From: Gammaproteobacteria bacterium
Lineage (GTDB): Bacteria > Pseudomonadota > Gammaproteobacteria > Burkholderiales > Thiobacillaceae
Length of the DNA stretch: 64,000 bases
Assembly (NCBI GenBank): GCA_018820765.1
Contig: JAHJNN010000002.1
Location: 32,126-96,125, forward strand
Direction of reading: 5' to 3'
The notes beneath the pieces were generated by a model that did no database searches, had not been told where the DNA came from, and was given only the letters and a program-made list of their open reading frames with translations. The translations under genes and the position numbers were made by a program. Below, one piece after another: positions 42,787 through 50,938 of this stretch (position 1 is its first letter; each line of letters starts with the position of its first letter).

Positions 42787-42826
42787 AACCATTCGACTAA
42801 GCCCGCAAGCGGGCAAGTCGCTGGTT
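42787..42826. repeat. Hairpin inserted in a CCCTCTCC/GGAGAGGG repeat
   Basis: AACCA..CGACT..GCCCGC pairs with GCGGGC.AGTCG..GGTT over two bases. It splits an element whose flanks (42757-42768 and 42838-42846) are CCCTCTCC and GGAGAGGG. Confidence 0.55.
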
Positions 42827-42874
42827 ATCCCCTCAAGGGAGAGGGGGTTAAGGCTGTGGCCGTGGCGGGTTTTT

Positions 42875-42950
42875 GTGGGAGGGTCGCCCCCGGCCCGATG
42901 CTGTGGTGATTGCATGGGTCCGTAAATCGCGGCGAGGGCGCAGCTCCTAC
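42875..42950 (+). repeat. Palindromic repeat, family B (copy 3)
   Basis: Same layout as copies 1 and 2. It ends five bases before the stop of the glycosyltransferase gene on the other strand and may serve as its transcript end. Confidence 0.75.
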
Positions 42951-42954
42951 AGGG

Positions 42955-43968
42955 CTAGCAGCTCGACGTGTGCATGGCGGGATGAAGATGGCCGACGAAC
43001 TGCTCGGTGGCGGCGCGCCAGGAGAATTTTTCCGCGTGGGCGCGGGCGGTGCGGCGGTCGATGTCGAGGGCGGCTATGCAAGCCTGGCGCAGGTCGTCGT
43101 GCAGGACGCCGGCGGGCGAGTCGCCCAGGACGTCGATGGGGCCGGTGACCGGGTAGGCGGCGACGGGCAGGCCGCAGGCCATGGCTTCCAGCAGGACCAG
43201 GCCGAAGGTGTCGGTCTTGCTGGGGAACACGAAGACGTCGGCGGCGGCATAGACCTCGGCCAGTTCCGGCTGCTTCATCACGCCGAGGTAATGCGCGTCG
43301 GGATACTGGGCGCGCAGGCCGGCCAGCGCCGGGCCGTCGCCCACCACCCATTTGGAGCCGGGCAGGTCCAGCTTCAGAAAGGCCTCGACGTTCTTCTCGA
43401 CCGCGACCCGGCCGACGTACAGGAAGATCGGGTGTTCGGTGTCGAGGCGATGCGAGTCCTGCATCCTGAACACGTCGAGATCGACCCCGCGCGACCACAG
43501 CACGACGTTGTCGAAGCCGAAGGCTTCGAGGTCGGTCTTGACCGCGGGCGTGGGCGCCATCACCGCGCGGGCGGGGCCGTGGAACCAGCGCAGGAAGCGG
43601 TAGGTCCAGGCGAGCGGGATGCCGGTGCGGGCTTTGACGTATTCGGGAAAGCGGGTGTGGTAGGCGGTGGTGAAGGGCAGATCGTTGTCCAGCGCATAGC
43701 GGCGCGCGGCGAGGCCCAGCGGGCCTTCGGTGGCGATGTGCAGCGCGTGCGGAGCGTAGTCGCGGATGCGCTTGCGGGCCGCGTTGCCGGCCAGCACCGA
43801 CAGGCGGATGTCCGGATAGGTGGGGCAGGGCAGGGTGCGGAATTCCAGCGGCGAGAGGATCTCCACCTGGTGGCCCATGGCCTCCATTTCGCGGCGGGTG
43901 GTGGAAAGCGTGCGCACCACGCCGTTGACCTGCGGTGACCAGGCATCGGTCACGATCATGACTTTCAT
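42955..43968 (-). CDS. Glycosyltransferase, GT4 family
   Basis: A 337-residue GT-B glycosyltransferase of the MgtA/PimB-like group. The N-terminal domain starts MKVMIVTDAWSPQVNGVVRT; the nucleotide-sugar binding domain has FLYVGRVAVEKNVEAFLKL and the EX7E-type motif SKTDTFGLVLLEAMACGLPV. These enzymes commonly transfer mannose or glucuronate to lipids. The start overlaps the upstream metallophosphoesterase by ATGA, so the pair probably builds a glycolipid or an envelope component. Confidence 0.88.
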   Translation of the reverse strand: MKVMIVTDAWSPQVNGVVRTLSTTRREMEAMGHQVEILSPLEFRTLPCPTYPDIRLSVLAGNAARKRIRDYAPHALHIATEGPLGLAARRYALDNDLPFTTAYHTRFPEYVKARTGIPLAWTYRFLRWFHGPARAVMAPTPAVKTDLEAFGFDNVVLWSRGVDLDVFRMQDSHRLDTEHPIFLYVGRVAVEKNVEAFLKLDLPGSKWVVGDGPALAGLRAQYPDAHYLGVMKQPELAEVYAAADVFVFPSKTDTFGLVLLEAMACGLPVAAYPVTGPIDVLGDSPAGVLHDDLRQACIAALDIDRRTARAHAEKFSWRAATEQFVGHLHPAMHTSSC

Positions 43969-44879
43969 AAGGGCTCCGTTACGGTTGCCTTGCGGGATGT
44001 GCGGGATGCGTCCAGGCAGTGGGTCCAGTGGACGATCTCGAGCGTGCCGTCGGCGGTTTCGGCGAGCGCGGTCAGGCTTTCCACCCAGTCGCCGTCGTTG
44101 CAGTAGATGAGCCCGTCGAGGGTGCGGATCTCGGCCTTGTGGATGTGGCCGCAGATGACGCCGTCGCAATCGCGCCGCCGCGCTTCGTCGGTCATCACTT
44201 TCTCGAACGCGGTGATGAAGCTGACCGCGTTCTTGACCTTGTGCTTGATGTATTGCGACAGCGACCAGTAGGGGTAGCCCATGCGCGTGCGCAGGCCGTT
44301 GAACCAGCGGTTCAGCGCCAGGATCAGGGTGTAGCCGGTGTCGCCCAGATAGGCCAGCCAGCGCGCGTGCTGCATCACGCCGTCGAAGAGGTCGCCGTGG
44401 GTGACCAGAAAGCGCCGGCCGTCGGCGGTGACGTGGACCACCTCGTCGGCCACCTCGATGTCGCCGAACGCCAGGCCCATGAACTGCCGCGCCATCGAAT
44501 CGTGATTGCCGGGCACGTAGATCACGCGCGTGCCCTTGCGCGCCTTGCGCAAAAGCTTCTGTACCACGTCGTTGTGTGACTGCGGCCAGTACCAGCCCTT
44601 GCGCAACTGCCAGCCGTCGATGATGTCGCCGACCAGATAGAGCGTGTCGGATTCGTTGTGCTTCAGGAAATCGAGCAGATAGCGGGCCTGGCAGCCGGCG
44701 GTGCCGAGGTGGATGTCGGAAATCCACAGCGTGCGGTAGTGGCGGGGAGCAGGTTCAGCCGGGGATGTTTCGGGGGGAAAGTTGGCCGTACGCCCGGAGG
44801 GGTAGAAGCTTGCGCCGGACGGCTGCGGGGTGGGCCCATCGGGACGCGCGCGGAGCAGGTTCGTAACGCGATTCAGCAT
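43965..44879 (-). CDS. LpxH-like metallophosphoesterase
   Basis: A 304-residue calcineurin-like phosphoesterase similar to UDP-2,3-diacylglucosamine pyrophosphatases. Metal motifs are SDIHLGTAGC, VGDIIDGW, GNHD, VTHGDLFDG and CGHIHKAEI. An extra N-terminal tail of about 50 residues (Pro/Ser-rich) precedes the core. Together with the GT4 gene it resembles a common betaproteobacterial pair in glycolipid metabolism; the exact substrate is uncertain. Confidence 0.85.
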   Translation of the reverse strand: MLNRVTNLLRARPDGPTPQPSGASFYPSGRTANFPPETSPAEPAPRHYRTLWISDIHLGTAGCQARYLLDFLKHNESDTLYLVGDIIDGWQLRKGWYWPQSHNDVVQKLLRKARKGTRVIYVPGNHDSMARQFMGLAFGDIEVADEVVHVTADGRRFLVTHGDLFDGVMQHARWLAYLGDTGYTLILALNRWFNGLRTRMGYPYWSLSQYIKHKVKNAVSFITAFEKVMTDEARRRDCDGVICGHIHKAEIRTLDGLIYCNDGDWVESLTALAETADGTLEIVHWTHCLDASRTSRKATVTEPL

Positions 44880-44963
44880 GCCGCCATCAGGCCACGGCCA
44901 TGTGACCGCGATGTGGCATTCAGGTGAAGCTTTGGTGAAGCGTGGTGGGCCGTGCCGGGTTTT

Positions 44964-45096
44964 GTAGGAGGGTCGCCCTCGGCCCGATGCCGTGGTGATC
45001 GCGACGACACGGAAATCGCGGCGAGGGCGCCGGTGCGTGGTTGTTGCCGACTTGTCGGCTTTACAACCACGGCCTACCCCTTGCGGGTGCTCCTAC
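44964..45096 (+). repeat. Palindromic repeat, family B (copy 4), interrupted
   Basis: The left arm begins GTAGGAGGGTCGCCCTCGGC. The right arm is split after GGCGCCG by a 57-base family A hairpin and resumes as CTCCTAC. Confidence 0.75.
45033..45089 (+). repeat. REP-like hairpin repeat, family A (copy 2), nested
   Basis: Outer stem GTGGTTGT/ACAACCAC, inner stem GCCGA/TCGGC, and the tail GGCCTACCCCTTGCGGGTG. It lies inside family B copy 4. Confidence 0.8.
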
Positions 45097-45108
45097 AGAT
45101 GGGCGGGA

Positions 45109-47175
45109 CTATATCTGCTTGGTCAACAGCGCCAGCAGTTCGGCCTGGGCGCAATAGCCCTTGGCGCGACGCTTGGCACGGCGGCGGTAGCTGCCGTCGG
45201 GCTGCATGTCCCAGGCCTGCACGTTGTCGCGCAGGTAGGGCTTGAGGCCTTCGACGATGACGCGCTTTTTCAGCTTGGGGTTGAGGATGGGGAAGCCGGT
45301 TTCGATGCGGCGGAAGAAGTTGCGGTCCATCCAGTCGGCGCTGGAGAGATACACCTGCTCGTCGCCGCCGTTCCTGAAATAGAAAATCCGCGAGTGTTCG
45401 AGGAAGCGCCCGACCACGGAGCGCACCCGGATGTGCTCGGACAGACCAGGAATGCCGGGGCGCAGCGCGCAGACGCCGCGGATGACGAGGTCGATCTTCA
45501 CCCCGGCCTGGCTGGCGGCATACAGCGCGTCGATGACCTGCGGTTCGAGCAGCGCGTTCATCTTGGCAATGATGGCGGCGGGCTTGCCGGCGGCGGCCAG
45601 TTCGGCCTCGCGGTTGATCGCGGCGACGACTTCGCTGTGCAGGGTGAAGGGCGACTGCCATAAACGTTTCAATTTGCCGGCCTTGCCCAGCCCGGTGATC
45701 TGGGTGAACAGGCTGCCGACGTCGGCGGTCATCGCCTCGTCGGCGGTCAACAGGCCGAAGTCGGTGTACATGCGCGCGGTGCGGGCGTGGTAGTTGCCGG
45801 TGCCCAGGTGCGCGTAGCGGCGCAGTTCGCCTTCCTCGCGGCGGATGACCAGCGCCAGCTTGGCGTGGGTCTTGTGGCCGACCACGCCGTAGACGACGTG
45901 GGCGCCGACTTCTTCCAGCTTGGCGGCCCAGTTGATGTTGGCTTCCTCGTCGAAGCGCGCCATCAGCTCGACCACCACGGTGACTTCCTTGCCCGACTGC
46001 GCGGCGCGGATCAGCGCCTGCATCAGCATGGAGTCGGTGCCGGTGCGGTAGACCGTCTGCCGGATGGCGACGACGTGGGGGTCGGCGGCGGCCTGCTCGA
46101 TGAAGTCGATCACCGGCTGGAAGGATTCGAAGGGATGGTGCAGCAGGATGTCATTCTTGCGGATGTGCGCAAAGATGTCGTCCTGCTTGGCCAGCCGCGC
46201 GGGCAGGGCGGGGACGAAGGGCGCGAACTTGAGTTCGGGACGGTCGACCCAGTCGGGCACCTGCATCAGGCGCACCAGGTTGACCGGGCCGTGTTCCTGG
46301 TAGAGGTCTCCGGCGTCGAGCTCGAACTGCCCCAGCAGGAAGGCCGCCATCGACGCCGAGCAGTTGTCGGCGACTTCCAGCCGCACCGCCGCGCCGAAGT
46401 GGCGCTGCGGCAGTTCGCCCTGCAGCGCCTGGCGCAGGTTCTTGGTTTCCTCGTCGTCGACGAACAGATCGGAATTGCGGGTGACGCGAAACTGGTAGCA
46501 GCCTTCCACCGTCATCCCGGCGAACAACTCGCCGACGTGGGCGTGCAGGATCGACGACAGGAACACGAAGCCGTATTCGCAGCCGGCGATTTCCTCCGGC
46601 ATGCGGATCACGCGCGGCAGCGCGCGCGGCGCCTGCACCACGGCGGCGCCGGAATTGCGGCCGAAGGCGTCGCGCCCGGACAGCTCGACCGCGAAGTTGA
46701 GGCTCTTGTTGAGCACGCGCGGGAAGGGGTGCGAGGGATCGAGCCCGACCGGGGTGAGCACCGGCATCAGTTCGCGGAAGAAGTAGTCGCGGATCCACGC
46801 CGCCTGGGTTTCGTTCCACTGCGTGCGGCGGATGAAGTGAACGCCGTTCGCAGCCAGCTCGGGGATGATGGCCTTGTTGAAGAGCTCGTACTGTTTGGCC
46901 ACCAGCGCATGCGCCATGTCCGACACCGCCCGGAACTGCTGGCGCGGGGTCATGCCGTCGGGCGAGCGCTGGGTGAAATTGGCGCGGATCTGTTCCTTCA
47001 GGCCGGCTACCCGCACTTCGAAGAATTCGTCCAGGTTGCTGGACACGATGCAGAGAAACTTCAGCCGTTCCAGCAGCGGCATGGCGGGGTCGTCGGCCTG
47101 GGCCAGCACGCGGCGCTGGAATTCGAGGATGCCGAGTTCGCGGTTGATCAGGGTGTCGGGACTGGGAAGCGTCAT
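45109..47175 (-). CDS. ppk1: Polyphosphate kinase 1
   Basis: A 688-residue PPK1 that polymerises the gamma-phosphate of ATP into polyphosphate. Domain marks are NRELGILEFQRRVLAQA (N domain), SSNLDEFFEVRVAGLKEQ (head), LHHPFESFQPVIDFI, the catalytic region GHKTHAKLALVIRREEG with the phospho-accepting His in HAKLALV, and SADWMDRNFFRRIE. The ATG at 47175 gives the normal length. It is divergent from the CYTH-CHAD gene, with a 65-base gap holding both start regions. Confidence 0.95.
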   Translation of the reverse strand: MTLPSPDTLINRELGILEFQRRVLAQADDPAMPLLERLKFLCIVSSNLDEFFEVRVAGLKEQIRANFTQRSPDGMTPRQQFRAVSDMAHALVAKQYELFNKAIIPELAANGVHFIRRTQWNETQAAWIRDYFFRELMPVLTPVGLDPSHPFPRVLNKSLNFAVELSGRDAFGRNSGAAVVQAPRALPRVIRMPEEIAGCEYGFVFLSSILHAHVGELFAGMTVEGCYQFRVTRNSDLFVDDEETKNLRQALQGELPQRHFGAAVRLEVADNCSASMAAFLLGQFELDAGDLYQEHGPVNLVRLMQVPDWVDRPELKFAPFVPALPARLAKQDDIFAHIRKNDILLHHPFESFQPVIDFIEQAAADPHVVAIRQTVYRTGTDSMLMQALIRAAQSGKEVTVVVELMARFDEEANINWAAKLEEVGAHVVYGVVGHKTHAKLALVIRREEGELRRYAHLGTGNYHARTARMYTDFGLLTADEAMTADVGSLFTQITGLGKAGKLKRLWQSPFTLHSEVVAAINREAELAAAGKPAAIIAKMNALLEPQVIDALYAASQAGVKIDLVIRGVCALRPGIPGLSEHIRVRSVVGRFLEHSRIFYFRNGGDEQVYLSSADWMDRNFFRRIETGFPILNPKLKKRVIVEGLKPYLRDNVQAWDMQPDGSYRRRAKRRAKGYCAQAELLALLTKQI

Positions 47176-47240
47176 GGTCTGGTTATCGTTTGCATGCTTC
47201 AATGATAAGCGTCCGCCTTGTTTCCAAACATGACAGTTAT

Positions 47241-48752
47241 ATGACAAGCCCGCCGCCGCTCGAAATCGAACTCAAGCTCGCCTTGCCGCCGCAGCAGGTC
47301 GAGGCCTTCCGCAAGCGGATGGCGCGGCGGCGCAGCGAGCCGGTGAAGCAGGCTTTGCATACCCTGTATTTCGACACGCCGGACTTTGCCTTGAGCGCGC
47401 AGGGCGTGGCGCTCAGGGTGCGGCGCGTGGGCCGGCGCTGGCTGCAGACCCTGAAGACCGAAGGCGAGCGGGCCGGCGGGCTGTCGCGCCGCGCCGAATA
47501 CGAAATGTCGGTCGGGCGCGGCAGCCCGGACTGGAAGCGCTTTCCGGCCGAGGCGCGGGCCTGGGTGCCGGAGGCACTGCGCGACCAGCTGGCGCCGGTA
47601 TTCGAAACGCGCTTCGAACGCACCGCCTGGCTCATCAAGGGCCGCGGCGGCGCGCAGATCGAGGTGGCGCTCGACGTGGGCGAGGCACGCGCCGGTGAGG
47701 CGAGACAGCCGATCTGCGAGATCGAACTCGAATTGAAATCCGGCCAGCCGGATGCGCTGTTCGCACTGGCGCTGGAGTGGGCCGCCGCCTTCGACTGCCT
47801 GCCGTTCGACATCAGCAAGGCCGAACGTGGCGTGCGCCTGGCGCATGGTGCGACGGAGGCGCCGGCGAAATCGGCAGCGGTGCAGCTGGACGGCGGCATG
47901 AGCGTGGAAGACGGCTTTGCCGCGATCGTGCAGGCGTGTCTCGCGCAGTTCCAGGCCAATCTGCCGGGGGTGTTCGCTTCCCGCGACATCGAGTATGTAC
48001 ACCAGGCGCGGGTGGCGCTGCGGCGCCTGCGCGCGGCGTTGCGGCTCTATCGCAAGGCGTGCGTGCTGCCGGACGAACTGATGGACGGGCTGCGCACGCT
48101 GGCCGCCGCGCTCGGTCCGGCGCGCGACTGGGACGTGTTGTGCGCGGAAACCCTGCCGGCGATCGCGCCGCATTATCCCGACCCCGCTGCCTGGCAGCGC
48201 GGCGTGCAGGTGCTGGAGGCGCGCCGGATCGACGTGCGGTCGGCCATGCAGACGGCCATCAGGCTGGCGCATCCGGGCGCGTGGCTGCTGGCGGTCCAGC
48301 GCTGGCTGCTGCAGCGCGGCTGGCGGGCCGTTCCGCAGGCGCAGCGCCTGATCCAGTTGTCGCCGCTGGAAGAATGGGCGCGCCGTGCGTTGCAGAAGGG
48401 GCATCGTGGCGTTGCCCGCGGTGCGCGCGATTTCGGCAAGCTGGAAGCGGCGCAGCGCCACGCCCTGCGCATCGCCATCAAACGCCAGCGCTATGCGGCC
48501 GAGTTTTTCCAGACGCTGTTCGGCGGCCAGCGGCAGGCGCGCTATCTGGCCGTGCTGCGCGACGCGCAGGACAGCCTGGGGCGCGCCAACGACGCGCACA
48601 TCGCCTGGGGCCTGCTGGCAGAAGGGCAGGTGGACGCGGGGCCGATGCGGGACTTCGTCCTCGGCTGGCTGGCGGCGCAGCAGGCGGCGGCGGCCGACGG
48701 CGAAAGCGCCGGGCATGCGCGCGCGTTCCTGAAACTCAAACGCCATTGGTGA
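47241..48752 (+). CDS. CYTH-CHAD domain inorganic triphosphatase
   Basis: A 503-residue protein with an N-terminal CYTH domain (ExExK motif EIELK, residues 8-12; basic/acidic tunnel residues in LHTLYFDTPDFAL, LRVRRVGRRWLQTLKTEG and EIELELKSG) and a C-terminal CHAD domain (about 215-490; HQARVALRRLRAALRLY, RDWDVLCAETLP, HALRIAIKRQRYAAEF). CYTH cleaves triphosphate; CHAD binds polyphosphate. Its position opposite ppk1 fits a role in polyphosphate turnover. Confidence 0.92.
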   Translation: MTSPPPLEIELKLALPPQQVEAFRKRMARRRSEPVKQALHTLYFDTPDFALSAQGVALRVRRVGRRWLQTLKTEGERAGGLSRRAEYEMSVGRGSPDWKRFPAEARAWVPEALRDQLAPVFETRFERTAWLIKGRGGAQIEVALDVGEARAGEARQPICEIELELKSGQPDALFALALEWAAAFDCLPFDISKAERGVRLAHGATEAPAKSAAVQLDGGMSVEDGFAAIVQACLAQFQANLPGVFASRDIEYVHQARVALRRLRAALRLYRKACVLPDELMDGLRTLAAALGPARDWDVLCAETLPAIAPHYPDPAAWQRGVQVLEARRIDVRSAMQTAIRLAHPGAWLLAVQRWLLQRGWRAVPQAQRLIQLSPLEEWARRALQKGHRGVARGARDFGKLEAAQRHALRIAIKRQRYAAEFFQTLFGGQRQARYLAVLRDAQDSLGRANDAHIAWGLLAEGQVDAGPMRDFVLGWLAAQQAAAADGESAGHARAFLKLKRHW

Positions 48753-48817
48753 GCAGCCGGGAACATTCGCGGGCTACCCTTGGAAGCATTCAGATCAGAC
48801 TTTAGGAGGAAAACCGG

Positions 48818-49270
48818 ATGGAACTCATTTTGTGGCGGCATGCCGAAGCGGACGATTCGAGCCCCGATCTCGCGCGCGAACTCACCGGCCGCGGCCGCAA
48901 GCAGGCGGCCCGCATGGCCGACTGGCTCAACCCGCGATTGCCGCAGGACATCCACGTCCTGGTGAGCCCGGCCACCCGCGCCCTGCAAACGGCGCAGGCG
49001 CTGGGGCGCTATTTCGACCGGGTGCCGGCGCTGGCGCCGGGGGCCAGCGCCGCAGAGGTGCTGGCCGCCGCGGGCTGGCCGGACTCGGCGTATCCGGTGC
49101 TGATCGTCGGCCATCAGCCCAGCCTCGGCCAGGTGGCGATGCAGTTGCTGACCGGGCAGGCGGGCGACCTGGCGGTGAAAAAGGGCGGCATCTGGTGGTT
49201 CCAGAACCGCGAGCGGGCGGGGCAATTGCAGGTGGTATTGCGCGCTGTGGCCGCGCCTGACTGGTTGTGA
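48818..49270 (+). CDS. sixA: Phosphohistidine phosphatase SixA
   Basis: A 150-residue histidine phosphatase-fold protein with RHAEA (catalytic His8) and VGHQPSLG (second His). SixA removes phosphate from histidine phosphotransfer proteins, in E. coli mainly the nitrogen PTS. A strong AGGAGGAAAA site precedes the ATG. It follows the CYTH-CHAD gene by 65 bases in a polyphosphate locus, a frequent pairing. Confidence 0.88.
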   Translation: MELILWRHAEADDSSPDLARELTGRGRKQAARMADWLNPRLPQDIHVLVSPATRALQTAQALGRYFDRVPALAPGASAAEVLAAAGWPDSAYPVLIVGHQPSLGQVAMQLLTGQAGDLAVKKGGIWWFQNRERAGQLQVVLRAVAAPDWL

Positions 49271-49445
49271 TCCCGGATAATTCATCAGGCGGCTCTTCGA
49301 GCCTGTGCGAGCCCTGGCGGCGGCTTTGCGGTCATTTTTGACGCTTGCTCGGCGTCCAGGGAACGACCATGGGCTTCTCACAAGCGCCAAAACTGCCTCG
49401 CAAACCCGCTCGCCATCATCTCGCACCCCGATGAATAATCCGGGA
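49271..49445. mobile_element. 175-bp element with terminal inverted repeats
   Basis: Ends TCCCGGATAATTCATC and GATGAATAATCCGGGA match at 15 of 16 positions. No open reading frame lies inside. It fills the gap between sixA and fliF, of which no other content is recognised, and looks like a MITE or solo repeat. Confidence 0.6.
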
Positions 49446-49523
49446 TAATCGCCGGGTGAACACTCAGCCCAACCAGCATAAAGCGGTCCAGCCGATCCGG
49501 GCAGCGCAGACGAGGTGCGTCCA

Positions 49524-50870
49524 GTGCCGGGTTGGCTGAGCGGTGTGCGCGAACTGATCGCGGAAGCGAGCCCCCTGCGCCGCTTCATGCTCGCCCTGCT
49601 GGTGTTGCTGCCGCTGGCGGCACTGGCCGCCGCCTATCTGTGGTTCAACCCGCCGCTCTATCGCGTGCTCTACACGCAGCTGTCCGACCGTTCGGGCGGC
49701 GAAGTCATCACCGCGCTCGACCAGCTCGACATTCCCTATCGCCTGTCTGCCGCCGACGGCACCATCGAAGTGCCGGCCGACCAGCTGCACGTGGCGCGCT
49801 ATCGCCTGGCGGCGCGCGGCCTGCCGAAATCCGATGCCGATGCGGAGGATGAAGCCGACCGCGCGCCGCGCTTCGGCGCCTCGTCGCTGCAGGAGCAGCA
49901 ACGCTACCAGCGCGCGCTCGAAATCGATCTGGTGCGCTCGATCCAGGCGCTGGAAACGGTCGAGCTCGCGCGCGTTCATCTCGCCCTGCCCAAGGTTTCG
50001 CCCTTCCTGCGCGATGCGCCGTCCGCCACCGCCGCCGTGCTGGTGCGCTTGCGCCCGGGCGCGCGCCTGTCGGCGGAGCAGGTGACGACGATCCAGACCC
50101 TGGTGGCCGCCAGCGTGCCGCGCATGAAACGCGCCGAGGTGCAGGTACTCGACCCCAGCGGCGTCCTGCTTGGCGGCGCGGCACCCGCGCCGTCGCAGTC
50201 GCAGCGTCTGGTGCTGGAGCAGGATCTGGCGCGGCGGGCGCTGGCGGTGCTGACGCCGTGGCTGGGCGAAGATGCGGTCAGCGTGCAGGTCACCGCGATG
50301 CTGGAAGACAGCGAAACCCGGCAGACGGTGGAGCGGGTGCGCAACGTCGTGGTGGCCGGGGAGGCGCGTCCGCTGGAGAAAACCGTGCGTACCACGCGCG
50401 TGCCGGAAGGCCGCATCCAGCGCCTCAATGCCATCGTGGTGCTGGGCTTCGACGCCAGCGCAAGCGAAATCGGCCGCGCCCGGCACATGGCGCACCAAGC
50501 GCTCGGGCTGCAGCCGTCGCGCGGCGACCGGCTGAGCGTGTATGCGCTGCCGGCGGCGGCGCCCAGACCGCAGGCAGCGCCGCCCGCTGCCGCACCGCAG
50601 GCACAGGCGCCGGTACGGATACCCAAGGTGCAGCCGGCCAGCCCGCCACCCGACAAACCCAATCCCGGCCCCTTCGAATGGTCGCCCTGGCTGCTGGCGG
50701 CTGCGGCGACGGTCCTGATCCTGTTCGCCGCAACGCGGCTGCGCCGCCGCTCGCCGGACGCCGAGATCGAGGTGGAGGACTTCGACGCCTCGCTCGACGC
50801 CGTGCGCAATCAGGTGCTGGCCGATCCGCGCGTGGCGGCGGATGTCATCAAGCTCTGGATGCGCGCGTGA
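49524..50870 (+). CDS. fliF: Flagellar MS-ring protein FliF
   Basis: A 448-residue inner-membrane ring protein, about 100 residues shorter than usual. It has an N-terminal membrane helix (MLALLVLLPLAALAAAYLWF), the ring-building motifs (YRVLYTQLSDRSGGEVITAL, ALEIDLVRSIQALETVELAR, VSPFLRD.PSATAAVLVRL), a second helix near the C-terminus (WSPWLLAAAATVLILFA) and a short tail for FliG. Much of the periplasmic collar region seems reduced. The GTG at 49524 has GAGG eight bases upstream; a GTG at 49515 is possible. FliE is not in the window. Confidence 0.88.
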   Translation: MPGWLSGVRELIAEASPLRRFMLALLVLLPLAALAAAYLWFNPPLYRVLYTQLSDRSGGEVITALDQLDIPYRLSAADGTIEVPADQLHVARYRLAARGLPKSDADAEDEADRAPRFGASSLQEQQRYQRALEIDLVRSIQALETVELARVHLALPKVSPFLRDAPSATAAVLVRLRPGARLSAEQVTTIQTLVAASVPRMKRAEVQVLDPSGVLLGGAAPAPSQSQRLVLEQDLARRALAVLTPWLGEDAVSVQVTAMLEDSETRQTVERVRNVVVAGEARPLEKTVRTTRVPEGRIQRLNAIVVLGFDASASEIGRARHMAHQALGLQPSRGDRLSVYALPAAAPRPQAAPPAAAPQAQAPVRIPKVQPASPPPDKPNPGPFEWSPWLLAAAATVLILFAATRLRRRSPDAEIEVEDFDASLDAVRNQVLADPRVAADVIKLWMRA

Positions 50871-50899
50871 GCAGCCGCATGCATCTAAAGGACGCGCGC

Positions 50900-50938
50900 A
50901 TGAGCAGCCGCATGAATCAAACCAGGATGCGCGCATGA
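50900..50938 (+). other. Possible 12-codon upstream ORF at the fliF-fliG boundary
   Basis: The ATG at 50900 opens MSSRMNQTRMRA and its TGA overlaps the fliG ATG (ATGA). The region 50858-50946 consists of three imperfect copies of a unit carrying the end of fliF and the start of fliG, so the mini-ORF is a by-product of that duplication, but it could couple translation to fliG. Confidence 0.4.
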
